DNA of 64,000 bases, from assembly GCF_026241095.1 (NCBI RefSeq), contig NZ_JAPFGB010000012.1:62001-126000 (forward strand), written 5' to 3'. Made by a program: the position numbers and the translations under genes. The DNA is from Saccharopolyspora sp. NFXS83 (GTDB taxonomy: Bacteria; Actinomycetota; Actinomycetes; Mycobacteriales; Pseudonocardiaceae). This document shows, piece after piece, positions 46,862 to 57,654 of the stretch. Numbering within the stretch: the first letter of the stretch is position 1; every line of letters begins with the position of its first letter. The notes below the pieces were generated by a model. It was not told where the DNA came from. It worked only from the letters and a program-made list of their open reading frames with translations, and did not search any database.

Positions 46862-46935
46862 TCGGGACCGCCCCGGACGCCTTCTCCCCGACCGAGGAAC
46901 CCCGATCGCAGAGCGGCTGACCAGGACGAACTCAC

Positions 46936-46981
46936 CGCGGTCATCGAAGCGACCTCACCCTCCGGCGCTTCGATGACCGCG
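46936..46981. terminator. Bidirectional terminator hairpin
   Basis: A perfect 16-bp inverted repeat has arms CGCGGTCATCGAAGCG and CGCTTCGATGACCGCG, loop 14 nt. It lies midway between the converging ends of the RamB-like and LysR genes. Neither strand shows a T run. Confidence 0.6.
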
Positions 46982-47010
46982 ACCGGCTCGAAGCGTGCAC
47001 CGCGGGTCGA

Positions 47011-47904
47011 TCATCGGGCACGGCGGTTCTTCGGCTTGGCCGAGTCCATCGCGAAGTCGACGAACCGGGACGCCGCCGGGGACAGCGGTCCAGGACGCCA
47101 GAACAACCGCCCGGCCCGGACGACCTTCGGGCGCAACGGCAACACCGTCGCCCCCTCCCGCGCGGCCCCAGCAGCCATCGACTCCGGCAGCAAGGTCACC
47201 CCTGCCCCGGCCAGCACCAGCGGTACGACCATCGCCAGGTGCACGGTCTCCACCGACACCCTCGGCCGCAGGTCGCGGGCGGCGACCACGTCATCGATGA
47301 CCCCGCGCGTGGCGGTTCCCTCCGGCGTGGTGACGAAGTCCAAGGCGGCCAGCTCGGACAGCCCGATCCGCTTGGCGGTGCGATGACCGGGCGGCAGCAC
47401 GGCGTAGATCTCCCGGCCGGGCAACCGGATCCCGTCCATCCCCTCCGGGTCGGTTCCCGAGTCGACCATGCCCAGTTCGCACTCACCCGCACGAACGATG
47501 CCGGTCAGCGACTTCCCCGACTCCTGATCGACCACCCGCACGTCCACCTGCGGGTGGTGGTGGAGGAACTTCCCGATCAGCCCCGCGAGCGGATCGATGG
47601 CGAGCGTGGTCTGCGCGACGATGTCCAACCGACCGGAGGTCAGTCCCAGGACCTGGCGCACCGAGTCCTGGGCCGTGGTCAAATCCCGCATCACCTGGCG
47701 GCCCGGCTCCAGCAGCGCTTCGCCCGCCGGGGTCAGGCGCACCCCGTGCGGGAGGCGGTGGAACAGCTTGCCTCCCAAGCGGTTCTCCAGCTGACCGATC
47801 GCCGCCGACAGCGACGGCTGCGCGACGTGCAACGCCTTCGCCGCACCGGTGAAGCTGCCGTGTTCAGCGACGGCCAGGAAGTACTCGACCTCACGACGCT
47901 CCAC
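47011..47904 (-). CDS. LysR family regulator
   Basis: The 297-residue protein has the LysR helix-turn-helix EVEYFLAVAEHGSFTGAAKALHVAQPSLSAAIGQLENRLGGKLFHR and a periplasmic-binding-type effector domain (about 90-285). The GTG has GGGGAGG closely upstream. It follows the sulfatase gene on the same strand after a hairpin, so it could belong with it, but the target cannot be read from sequence. Confidence 0.9.
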   Translation of the reverse strand: MERREVEYFLAVAEHGSFTGAAKALHVAQPSLSAAIGQLENRLGGKLFHRLPHGVRLTPAGEALLEPGRQVMRDLTTAQDSVRQVLGLTSGRLDIVAQTTLAIDPLAGLIGKFLHHHPQVDVRVVDQESGKSLTGIVRAGECELGMVDSGTDPEGMDGIRLPGREIYAVLPPGHRTAKRIGLSELAALDFVTTPEGTATRGVIDDVVAARDLRPRVSVETVHLAMVVPLVLAGAGVTLLPESMAAGAAREGATVLPLRPKVVRAGRLFWRPGPLSPAASRFVDFAMDSAKPKNRRAR

Positions 47905-47965
47905 AACCGCCTCCCCTCACATCCGGTCACCGTAACCATCCCGGACACGACGGTCTGCGCGAGCG

Positions 47966-47996
47966 CTTCGGCCCGGCGACGACCGCCGGGCCGAAG
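47966..47996 (-). terminator. Hairpin after the sulfatase gene
   Basis: CTTCGGCCCGGCG and CGCCGGGCCGAAG form a perfect 13-bp stem with a 5-nt loop, 9 nt past the sulfatase stop. There is no T run; it is a GC-rich actinobacterial-type terminator or 3'-end stabiliser. Confidence 0.5.
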
Positions 47997-48005
47997 AACG
48001 ACTGA

Positions 48006-50366
48006 TCAGTCGTGGGCCGCGCGGAAGCGCTCCCTCGCCTCGACGTCCTCCGAATCGCTGGCCAGGTCGTCGCCCAGGTCGAAGCGCACCGACCGCAGCC
48101 GCCCGGTGAACGCGTTGTCCACCGGCTCGTAGTCGTCCACCACCGGAGAGGCCCGGTCCACGCCGATGTCGAACGTCTCGTCGAAAGCGAAGTAGTACGG
48201 GATGGTCGCGTCCACCCGGCCAGTGGCGACCTTCACGCCGTCGACCTCCAACCTGGCCGTCCCGCCGTTGCCGACACCACCACCGTCGTAGCCGAAGTCG
48301 AGCCGCACCTCGTGAACGCCCGGCTCCAACCGGTCACCGGTGATCTTGTAGATGTCGGTGCCGAAGTAGTTGTAGGCGTAGCTGGGGCGGCCCTCGTGGA
48401 AGTACAACGACCAGCCGCCGAACCGCCCGCCCTGCGCCACGATCACGCCTTCGGCACCGCTCTCCGGCACCTCGACCTGCGCGGTGATCACGTGCGAGCG
48501 GTTCTTGATGTTCGGCGCGGTCTCCTCGGTGAGCCGCTTGGCACCGGGGTGGAAGGTGATGGTCTTGCGGTCGCCGAGCAGGTCGAGCCGACCGGCCTCC
48601 TTCGGGTTCTCCCGCTCCGTCATCCGGTCGTCGAGCGGGAACACCTGGTGCTTGGCTGCCTCGACCAAGAACAACTGCTGCAGCTCGCGGAGCTTGCCGG
48701 GGTGCTCGGCGGAGATGTCGTGCGCCTGGCTCCAGTCCACGTTGGTGTCGTAGAGCTCCCAGCGGTCGTCGTCGAAGGAACGGCGAGTGCCGTCCTGCAC
48801 CATCTCCCACGGCGTCCCGTGCCGGGTGACGGCCATCCACCCGTCGTGGTAGATGCCGCGGTTGCCGACCATCTCGAAGTACTGCACCCGGTGCCGATCC
48901 GGTGCCTCGGCGTCGTTGAAGCTGTAGAGCATGCTGGTGCCCTCGATGGGCTGCTGCGGCACGCCCTGCACGGAACTCGGGTGCGGGATGCCCGCGGCCT
49001 CCAGGATCGTCGGCACCACGTCGATCACGTGGTGCCACTGGTCGCGGACACCGCCGCGTTCCTCGATGCCCTGCGGCCAGTGCACGATCATGCCGTCGCG
49101 GGTTCCGCCGAGGTGCGAGGCGACCTGCTTGGTCCACTGGTACGGCGTGTTCATCGCCAACGCCCAGCCCACCGGGTAGTGCGCGTGCGTCGTGGCGTCG
49201 CCGAGCGCGTCGCGGTGCGCGTTGATGAACTCGGCGCTGTCCGGGATGCCCGTGGCGAAGCGGTGCTCGTTCAACGTGCCGCCCAAGCCGCCTTCGGCCG
49301 AAGCACCGTTGTCGCCAAGGATGTAGATGAAGATCGTGTTGTCGAGCTCGCCCAACTCGTCCAGCGCATCGACGAGGCGGCCCACCTGATCATCGGTGTG
49401 CTCGGCGAAACCGGCGTAGAGCTCCATCAACGAGGCCGCCGCGCGGCGCTCCTCCTCGGACAGCTCGTCCCAGTGCGGAACGCCCTCGGCCCACGGCGCG
49501 AGCTCGGTGTCCGGCGGCACCACGCCCAGTTCCTTCTGGCGCTGCAACGTGATCTCGCGCTGCCGGTCCCAGCCGTGGTCGAACTTGCCGCGGTACTTGT
49601 CCCGGTACTCCTGCGGCACGTGGTACGGGGCGTGGGTCGCACCGAACGGCAGGTACGTGAAGAACGGCGTGTCCGGTTTCAGCGTGTGCTGGGTCTGCAT
49701 CCAGTCGATCGCGTGATCCACCAGGTCCTCGGAGAGGTGGTAGCCGTCCTCCGGGCGGCGGTCCGGCTCCACCGGATTCGTGCCGTCGAACAGCACCGGG
49801 TACCAGTGGTTCATCTCCGCGCAGAGGAAGCCGTAGAACTTCTCGAAGCCCTCACCGGTGGGCCAGCGGTCGAACGGCCCGGCCGGGCTCACGTCCCGCG
49901 CGGGGGTCTGGTGCCACTTGCCGAACGCGGCCGTGTTGTACCCGTTCCCGTTGAGCAGCTGGCCGATCGTGGCGGCGCTGCGCGGGCGGATTCCGCAGTA
50001 GCCGGGCGCGGCGCTGGACATCTCGGTCGTGACGCCCATGCCGACCGAGTGGTGGTTGCGGCCCGTCAGCAGCGCCTGACGCGTCGGCGAGCAGATGGCG
50101 GTGACGTGGAACCGGGAGTAGCGCAGTCCACCGTCGGCCAGGCGCTGCGCCGCGGGCATCTCGCACGGCCCGCCGAACGAGCTGGACGCGCCGAAACCCA
50201 TGTCGTCGATCAGGACCATCACGACGTTGGGCGCACCGGCCGGAGCGTTCAGCGGCTGAACCGGGGTGAAGGCGGGGTCCTGGTCTCGTACGTCGAGCGA
50301 GGTGGCTGAAGCGGGCGGGGCGTCCGGGATCGGCAGGTGTTCACGCGATACGTCGGATGCTCCCAT
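48006..50366 (-). CDS. Arylsulfatase (type I, formylglycine-dependent)
   Basis: The 786-residue sulfatase has the metal Asp pair VLIDDMG (54-55) and the formylglycine motif CSPTRQALLTGR (Cys92). The helper residues appear in AAFGKWH and ILGDNGASAEGG, and a C-terminal beta-rich domain lies at about 600-770. It would hydrolyse a sulfate ester. Cys92 must be converted by a formylglycine-generating enzyme, not encoded here. There is no signal peptide, so it is probably cytoplasmic. The start has a near-perfect AGGAGG. It may recycle sulfate for the cys operon, but no link is shown. Confidence 0.92.
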   Translation of the reverse strand: MGASDVSREHLPIPDAPPASATSLDVRDQDPAFTPVQPLNAPAGAPNVVMVLIDDMGFGASSSFGGPCEMPAAQRLADGGLRYSRFHVTAICSPTRQALLTGRNHHSVGMGVTTEMSSAAPGYCGIRPRSAATIGQLLNGNGYNTAAFGKWHQTPARDVSPAGPFDRWPTGEGFEKFYGFLCAEMNHWYPVLFDGTNPVEPDRRPEDGYHLSEDLVDHAIDWMQTQHTLKPDTPFFTYLPFGATHAPYHVPQEYRDKYRGKFDHGWDRQREITLQRQKELGVVPPDTELAPWAEGVPHWDELSEEERRAAASLMELYAGFAEHTDDQVGRLVDALDELGELDNTIFIYILGDNGASAEGGLGGTLNEHRFATGIPDSAEFINAHRDALGDATTHAHYPVGWALAMNTPYQWTKQVASHLGGTRDGMIVHWPQGIEERGGVRDQWHHVIDVVPTILEAAGIPHPSSVQGVPQQPIEGTSMLYSFNDAEAPDRHRVQYFEMVGNRGIYHDGWMAVTRHGTPWEMVQDGTRRSFDDDRWELYDTNVDWSQAHDISAEHPGKLRELQQLFLVEAAKHQVFPLDDRMTERENPKEAGRLDLLGDRKTITFHPGAKRLTEETAPNIKNRSHVITAQVEVPESGAEGVIVAQGGRFGGWSLYFHEGRPSYAYNYFGTDIYKITGDRLEPGVHEVRLDFGYDGGGVGNGGTARLEVDGVKVATGRVDATIPYYFAFDETFDIGVDRASPVVDDYEPVDNAFTGRLRSVRFDLGDDLASDSEDVEARERFRAAHD

Positions 50367-50673
50367 GTGCTACCTCCTGTGCGATGCGGTGAACGAGCAC
50401 GGGAGACGAAACCGCAAGCGGCGCAACGAATTCCGGGTCTCCACGATGCCGACCGAATGCTAGTCGGCGAGCCGCCGGGAGCAAGGGTTCCCACGAGCCG
50501 GACACCGCTGGTCAGCGAGGTCCACGACACATCCGGCCGACATCGCGCCTGGTGATCACACGTCCCGATGACGGGAAGACCGATTCACGATGCGCGCCAT
50601 AGCCGCCGCCTATGGCGCGCACCTCGCCGACTGTTCGTTCAACGCCGGAGCCGCTGGGCAGGACCGCGGCAGG
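50367..50673. other. Spacer between lepA and sulfatase genes
   Basis: About 300 nt without a gene. It has a perfect 12-bp hairpin at 50591-50621, a smaller GCCGAC/GTCGGC stem at 50448-50468, and presumably the sulfatase promoter. Confidence 0.5.
50591..50621 (-). terminator. Perfect hairpin downstream of lepA
   Basis: TGCGCGCCATAG (50591-50602) and CTATGGCGCGCA (50610-50621) pair fully around a 7-nt CCGCCGC loop, about 50 nt past the lepA stop. No T run follows on the minus strand. Confidence 0.5.
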
Positions 50674-52530
<1,857 letters not shown>

Positions 52531-52653
52531 TCGGTGTTCCTTGGGATCTCGGGGTCCTCGCGGGGCGCGCGTTCAAACCACATCGTCCCACGCCGCGGGC
52601 AGCCCCTTATGCCCAGTTCCGAATGCCCGGATCCGGGGCGCGGCCCCGTCAGC

Positions 52654-53034
52654 TCACCGCGGACGCTGGTCGGCGCGGACCGGATGGTCCGGCGGGACCT
52701 CCACGAGCACGATCCGCATGCCGTCCGGGTCGGCGATCCGCGCTTCGTCCAGGCCCCACGGCTGACGGACCGGCGCGGTCTCCACCGCAACGCCCAGCCC
52801 GCTGAGCCGACCGAACTCCGAGCGCAGGTCGCGCACCTGCAACCACAGCACCTGATCGGGGCTGGGTCCGTGCTCACCTCGGCCCGACAACTCCAGGAAC
52901 CCCTGGCCCAGGAAGAACACGGTGCCTCCCGGGAATTCACGGGAGATCGCGAGGCCCAGCACGTCCCGGTAGAAGCGCAGCGAGCGCTCCGGGTCGAGCG
53001 GACGAAGGATCATGCGGCTGTTGAGGACCTCCAT
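52654..53034 (-). CDS. VOC family (glyoxalase-fold) protein
   Basis: The 126-residue protein has one VOC pair of beta-alpha-beta-beta-beta units: RPLDPERSLRFYRDVLGLAISREF and IADPDGMRIVLVEV. Putative metal ligands are spaced as in glyoxalase/bleomycin-resistance proteins. The substrate is unknown. A TACAAC hexamer 7 nt before ATG may be a -10 box. It lies between lepA and the cold-shock gene on the same strand, past a terminator. Confidence 0.85.
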   Translation of the reverse strand: MEVLNSRMILRPLDPERSLRFYRDVLGLAISREFPGGTVFFLGQGFLELSGRGEHGPSPDQVLWLQVRDLRSEFGRLSGLGVAVETAPVRQPWGLDEARIADPDGMRIVLVEVPPDHPVRADQRPR

Positions 53035-53069
53035 GGGTCCGGTTGTACCGCCTCGGCCGCATCGGGGCG

Positions 53070-53112
53070 AAAAAACGGCGGGCCCCCCACCACGAGGGTG
53101 GGGGACCCGCCG
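53070..53112 (-). terminator. Rho-independent terminator of the cold-shock gene
   Basis: A 16-bp stem with one G-U pair (arms 53076-53091 and 53097-53112, loop 5 nt) is followed on the minus strand by TTTTTT. It is one of the clearest canonical terminators in the window and lies 15 nt past the cold-shock stop. Confidence 0.9.
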
Positions 53113-53127
53113 AGCGGATCACCGCTC

Positions 53128-53484
<357 letters not shown>

Positions 53485-53621
53485 TCATACAACCACACCC
53501 AGGGCCGGATCATTCCCGCGACCCGCCGGTGTTCTCGATCTCAACCCGCGCATGTCGCGGCCCTCCGCAGCAGCGGTGACGCCTTGCCCCGCGGCCCGAT
53601 CGGAACCGGCCTCCGGGAGGC

Positions 53622-54428
53622 TCAGATCCCGGACGCGAGCTTCCACCCGAGACTCGCCACCAAGGCCACCACGACGGCCAGGAAGACCTTGCGCACGAAC
53701 ACCGAACCGCGGCTGGACGCGATCGCCGCACCCAGCACGCTGCCCGTCGCGTTGCTCACCGCCATCGCCAGCGCCAGACCCCACAGGATCTTGCCCGCGG
53801 CGATGAAGAACAGCAGCGCGCCGAGGTTCGTCGCCACGTTGACGATCTTCGCCGTCGCGGACGCCCCGACGAAGGCGAAACCGACGAGGCCGACGAGCAG
53901 GAAGACGAGGAACGAGCCGGTTCCGGGGCCGGCGATGCCGTCGTAGAACCCGATCGCCGCGCCGCCCGCCACCATCACCTGGGTCTGCCGAGCCGGACCG
54001 AACCGGGGCGCCTCCACCGAACCGAGGTCCGGTTTGCGCCACGTGTAGATCCCGACCGCGATCAGCGCCACCAGCACCACACCGGTCAGCACCGCCTGCG
54101 GCAGCGCGGCGGCGAACATCGCGCCGCCCAGCGCGCCGACGAACGCCACCGCCGCCATCGGCAGCGCGCTGCGCCACGGCACCGGTGTCCGCTTGGCGTA
54201 GGTCCGCGCGGCGGCAGCGGTCCCCGCGACGGCGGCGAGCTTGTTCGTGCCCAAGGAATAGATCAGGTCGCCACCCGGCACCAGCAGCAGCATCGCCGGC
54301 AACTGGATCAGGCCGCCGCCGCCGACGATGGCGTCCACCGCGCCGGCGAGGAACGCCGCGCAGCAGAGGAAGATCAACCCGGCCAGCGACAGTTCGGCGA
54401 AGCCGGGCCAGCCCAATGCGGTGAACAC
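53622..54428 (-). CDS. TSUP (TauE/SafE) family permease
   Basis: The 268-residue protein has about eight hydrophobic helices. It has the two TSUP half-repeat signatures, AGAVDAIVGGGGLIQLPAMLL and GFYDGIAGPGTGSFLVFLLV. The family exports or imports sulfite, sulfonates or related anions; the substrate here is not determined. The GTG at 54428 follows TAGGGT by 8 nt. The frame runs on upstream but loses membrane character. Confidence 0.85.
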   Translation of the reverse strand: MFTALGWPGFAELSLAGLIFLCCAAFLAGAVDAIVGGGGLIQLPAMLLLVPGGDLIYSLGTNKLAAVAGTAAAARTYAKRTPVPWRSALPMAAVAFVGALGGAMFAAALPQAVLTGVVLVALIAVGIYTWRKPDLGSVEAPRFGPARQTQVMVAGGAAIGFYDGIAGPGTGSFLVFLLVGLVGFAFVGASATAKIVNVATNLGALLFFIAAGKILWGLALAMAVSNATGSVLGAAIASSRGSVFVRKVFLAVVVALVASLGWKLASGI

Positions 54429-54523
54429 GACGGGTGACCCTATGCGGCCGGCCACCGACGAGGGCGCCGCTTGTGAGCGTCCTCGCAGCCAGGACCGAAG
54501 CGGAGCGCCCGGTGCGGCGTTGC

Positions 54524-54529
54524 TAGGAT
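54524..54529 (+). promoter_or_regulatory. Possible -10 box (TAGGAT) of rpsT
   Basis: TAGGAT lies 128 nt before the rpsT start, leaving a leader long enough for autoregulation by S20. No strong -35 is visible. Confidence 0.3.
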
Positions 54530-54656
54530 TGCCGACCGTGCCGTGCGGCATTCCGCCAGGGAGGAAAGCTGCTCGCGCCGAGGTCCGCTCGACCCGGCAC
54601 GGCAGCGCCGATACAGCGCGGCACGACGAGTCCGATCGAGGAAAGAGGCGCCCGCA

Positions 54657-54917
54657 GTGGCCAACATCAAGTCCCAGATGAAGCGGATCAAGACCAACGA
54701 GCGCAACCGCCTGCGCAACAAGTCGGCGAAGTCGTCGATCAAGACGGCCATCCGCAAGTTCCGCGAGGCCGCTGCCGCCGGCGACAAGGACAAGGCCCTC
54801 GAGCTGCAGCGCGCCGCCTCGCGCACGCTGGACAAGGCCGCCGGTAAGGGCGTCATCCACGCCAACCAGGCCGCCAACAAGAAGTCGGCGCTGGCCAAGG
54901 TCGCCAACGAGCTCTGA
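54657..54917 (+). CDS. rpsT: 30S ribosomal protein S20
   Basis: The 86-residue, Lys/Arg-rich helical protein begins [21 protein letters not shown] and ends LAKVANEL, full length for S20. It binds the 5' and 3' minor domains of 16S rRNA. The GTG at 54657 has AGAGG 8 nt upstream; the frame is open further 5' but is not S20-like. It converges with holA, the standard actinobacterial order. Confidence 0.97.
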   Translation: MANIKSQMKRIKTNERNRLRNKSAKSSIKTAIRKFREAAAAGDKDKALELQRAASRTLDKAAGKGVIHANQAANKKSALAKVANEL

Positions 54918-54966
54918 GCCACGCGGCACCGGTCGGGTTCGCTCTCGACCGGTCGCAGGCTGACAG

Positions 54967-55001
54967 CGGGGTCCGTTCCCTCCGGGGAGCGGGCCCCGTT
55001 T
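54967..55001 (+). terminator. rpsT terminator
   Basis: CGGGGTCCGTTCCC (54967-54980) pairs with GGGAGCGGGCCCCG (54985-54998) with G-U wobbles, loop TCCG, then TTT. It lies 50 nt past rpsT. Confidence 0.75.
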
Positions 55002-55096
55002 CGCTGTGCGGCGCCGAGTGCCCGCCACGGGCCGCTCGCGGCTGTCCGCTCGGCGGCGAGCTCGGCTCCCGGGACGCGTCCGTGTGGCGATTCGCG

Positions 55097-56080
55097 TCAG
55101 TTCCGGGACGAGTGCAGGTCGACCAAGCGCAGCACGGTGCGTTCCAAGGCGTGGTCGGCGTCGGCGGCCATGCCCTTGACGTCGGCGTTGAGCGCGGCGA
55201 CCGCCCGCAGCGCCTCGGACACCGTGGCGCTGCTCCAGCCCCGCGCCTGGCCCTGCGCCTTCTTCACCTTCCACGCGGGCATGCCCAGCTCTCCGGCGAG
55301 CCGGAACGGATCCCCCCGGCCGTAAGCGGCGACCCGGCCGATGGTGCGCACCGAGTCGGCCAGAGCATCGGCGATCAGCACGTGCGCCACACCCAGTTGC
55401 AGCGCCCACCGCAACGCCTCCAGCGCTCCGGCCCGGTCCCCGGTCACGGCCTTCTCCGCCACGACGAAGCCGGTCACCTCGGCACGCCCGCGGTGGTAGC
55501 GGTGCACCGCCGCGTCGTCGATCTTGCCGCCGGTGTCGGCGACCAGCTGCGAAGCAGAAGAGGACAGTTCACGCAGGTCGAAACCGACCGCTTCGATCAG
55601 CGCGCCCACCGCGGCGGCGTCGATGCGACCGCCCGCACGCCGGACCTCGTCCTTGACGAACGACTCGCGCTGCGAGCCCTTGGTGATCTTGTTGCATTCG
55701 GTGACCCGGGCGTTGAGCTTGCGCAGCGCGTTCGGCAGTTCCTTCGCGTTCTTGCCGCGACCACCGCCGTTGTGCACGATCACGAGCACCACGCCGTCCG
55801 CGGGCTGCCGGGCGTGGGACAAGATCGCTTCGGCGATCTCCTTGCCCGCGTCCTGCGCGGCCTCCAGCGCCACCACGCGGCCCTCCGCGAACAACGAGGG
55901 GCTGAGCAACTCGTCGAGTTCCGGCGGGGTGAGTTCACTCACCTTGATCCTGCGCAGCTCGGTTTCCGGGTCTGCCGCGCGGGCCGCCCCGACCGCCTCC
56001 CACAGGGCGCGCTCCACCAGCAGTTCCTCGTCCCCGAGGATCAAATGCAGCGGATCGCAGACCACCGACGGAGAACTCAT
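55097..56080 (-). CDS. holA: DNA polymerase III subunit delta
   Basis: HolA is the clamp-loader wrench that opens the beta clamp. The 327-residue protein has the start LHLILGDEELLVERAL, the central SLFAEGRVVALEAAQ, FVKDEVRRAGGRIDAAAVGALIEAVG, and a helical C-terminal domain (LGMPAWKVKKAQGQARGW). The ATG at 56080 fits the family; the frame continues upstream through a non-conserved stretch. In mycobacteria comEC follows directly, but here thrC intervenes on the other strand. Confidence 0.94.
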   Translation of the reverse strand: MSSPSVVCDPLHLILGDEELLVERALWEAVGAARAADPETELRRIKVSELTPPELDELLSPSLFAEGRVVALEAAQDAGKEIAEAILSHARQPADGVVLVIVHNGGGRGKNAKELPNALRKLNARVTECNKITKGSQRESFVKDEVRRAGGRIDAAAVGALIEAVGFDLRELSSSASQLVADTGGKIDDAAVHRYHRGRAEVTGFVVAEKAVTGDRAGALEALRWALQLGVAHVLIADALADSVRTIGRVAAYGRGDPFRLAGELGMPAWKVKKAQGQARGWSSATVSEALRAVAALNADVKGMAADADHALERTVLRLVDLHSSRN

Positions 56081-56163
56081 AGGGGCATCGTCGCATGACC
56101 CTGCGACACCGCGGATCGTTCCCGTGCGCTGGACCGTGCTGGCCAGGACGCGGCGCCCTCCCG

Positions 56164-56169
56164 TAACGT
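56164..56169 (+). promoter_or_regulatory. Probable -10 box (TAACGT) for the thrC leader
   Basis: TAACGT lies about 20 nt before the riboswitch, so transcription would start just ahead of its P1 helix. The same hexamer serves the second ARH gene and the enoyl-CoA hydratase gene. Confidence 0.45.
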
Positions 56170-56188
56170 TGCCGCCACAACCGAATAG

Positions 56189-56312
56189 CTCATCCAGAGG
56201 GGCAGAGGGAACGGCCCGATGAAGCCCCGGCAACCATCTCGACCATTCGCGGCACTCGCGAGGCAGTCGAAGAAATTGGTGCCAACTCCGACCCGCCCGC
56301 GGGACAGATGAG
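56189..56312 (+). promoter_or_regulatory. SAM-I (S-box) riboswitch upstream of thrC
   Basis: The leader carries the conserved S-box core in order: CATCCAGAGGGGCAGAGGGA, then ACGGCCCGATGAAGCCCCGG, then CAACC, then GGTGCCAACTCC. P1 pairs CTCAT (56189-56193) with ATGAG (56308-56312). P3 is the stem-loop around TTCGCGGCACTCGCGAG. The 3' strand of P1 abuts AGGAAAGG, the ribosome site of thrC, so SAM binding most likely controls translation initiation. There is no T-rich terminator. Confidence 0.9.
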
Positions 56313-56326
56313 GAAAGGACCTCGCG

Positions 56327-57595
56327 ATGACTGCTGCCGCTCAAGCCCCGAACTCCACCGGTAAGACCTACGACCTGGGTCCCGCCGTCGAACTGGTGTC
56401 GAAGGAAGAGGGCCACCGCCAGCCCCTGGCACCCGAGTTCGTCTCGCTGGAGGACTTCTCGCCCCTCGAGGTCGCCTACGACTTCGGGCGCATCCGCCGC
56501 GAGGACATCGAGTCCGGACCGCGGTCGATCTGGCGCTACAAGAAGCTGCTGCCGGTGCCGACGAACGTCGAGGAGCACCCGAACACCGAGCCCGGTTGTA
56601 CGAGGCTGGTGCGCGCCGACAATCTCGCGAAGGCGCTCGGCGTCAAGCGGATCTGGATCAAGGACGACACCGGCAACCCGACCCACTCCTTCAAGGACCG
56701 GGTCGTCGCGGTGGCGCTGGCAGCCGCCCGCGAATTCGGCTTCAAGGTCCTGGCGTGCCCCTCCACCGGCAACCTCGCCAACGCCGTGGCCGCCGCCGCG
56801 GCCCGCGCGGGCTGGGACTCCGTGGTGCTCGTCCCCTCCAACCTGGAGCGGGCGAAGATCCTGATGAGCGCGGTCTACGAAGGCTCGCTGCTCGCGGTGG
56901 ACGGCAACTACGACGACGTGAACCGGCTGGCGACCGAACTCGCCGCCGAGCACGAGGACTGGGCGTTCGTCAACGTCAACGTGCGGCCGTACTACTCGGA
57001 GGGCTCCAAGACCCTCGGCTTCGAGGTCGCCGAACAGCTCGGCTGGCGGCTGCCGGAGCAGATCGTCGTTCCCATCGCCTCCGGTTCCCAGCTGACCAAG
57101 GTCGACAAGGGCTTCCGCGAACTCGGGCAGACCGGCCTGGTCGAGCCGAGCCCCTACCGGATCTTCGGTGCGCAGGCCACCGGGTGCTCCCCGGTCGCCA
57201 CCGCGTTCAAGAGCGACCACGACGTGGTGCAGCCGGTGCGCCCGGACACCATCGCGCGCTCGCTGGCCATCGGGGCGCCCGCGGACGGGCCCTATGTGCT
57301 CGACGCGGTCCGCCGCACCGGCGGGGCCATCGAGGACGTCACCGATGAGGAGGTCGTGGCCGGCATCCGGCTGCTGGCCCGGACCGAGGGCATCTTCGCC
57401 GAGACCGCCGGTGGCGTCACCGTGGCGACCGCGAAGAAGCTCATCGAAGCGGGCAAGATCGACCCGGACCAGGAGACGGTGCTGCTGATCACCGGCGACG
57501 GGCTCAAGACCCTGGACGCCGTGCAGGACCAGGTCGGGCCGAAGGCCACGGTCGCCCCCAGCACCGACGCGGTGAACGAGGCGCTGGGCCTGTGA
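56327..57595 (+). CDS. thrC: Threonine synthase
   Basis: It is a PLP enzyme making threonine from O-phosphohomoserine. The 422-residue protein has the PLP lysine in NPTHSFKDR (Lys123), the phosphate loop PSTGNLANAV, IASGSQLTKV, and FAETAGGVTVA. Its length is closer to the longer (plant-like) type than to the 360-residue mycobacterial ThrC. It is under a SAM riboswitch and not in a hom-thrB cluster, so a second, separately regulated thrC elsewhere in the genome is possible. Confidence 0.9.
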   Translation: MTAAAQAPNSTGKTYDLGPAVELVSKEEGHRQPLAPEFVSLEDFSPLEVAYDFGRIRREDIESGPRSIWRYKKLLPVPTNVEEHPNTEPGCTRLVRADNLAKALGVKRIWIKDDTGNPTHSFKDRVVAVALAAAREFGFKVLACPSTGNLANAVAAAAARAGWDSVVLVPSNLERAKILMSAVYEGSLLAVDGNYDDVNRLATELAAEHEDWAFVNVNVRPYYSEGSKTLGFEVAEQLGWRLPEQIVVPIASGSQLTKVDKGFRELGQTGLVEPSPYRIFGAQATGCSPVATAFKSDHDVVQPVRPDTIARSLAIGAPADGPYVLDAVRRTGGAIEDVTDEEVVAGIRLLARTEGIFAETAGGVTVATAKKLIEAGKIDPDQETVLLITGDGLKTLDAVQDQVGPKATVAPSTDAVNEALGL

Positions 57596-57654
57596 TCGCC
57601 GCCCGTGGGCCGCGGCGCGCCGCGGCCCACGGGACTCGCACGACCACCGGCAGG

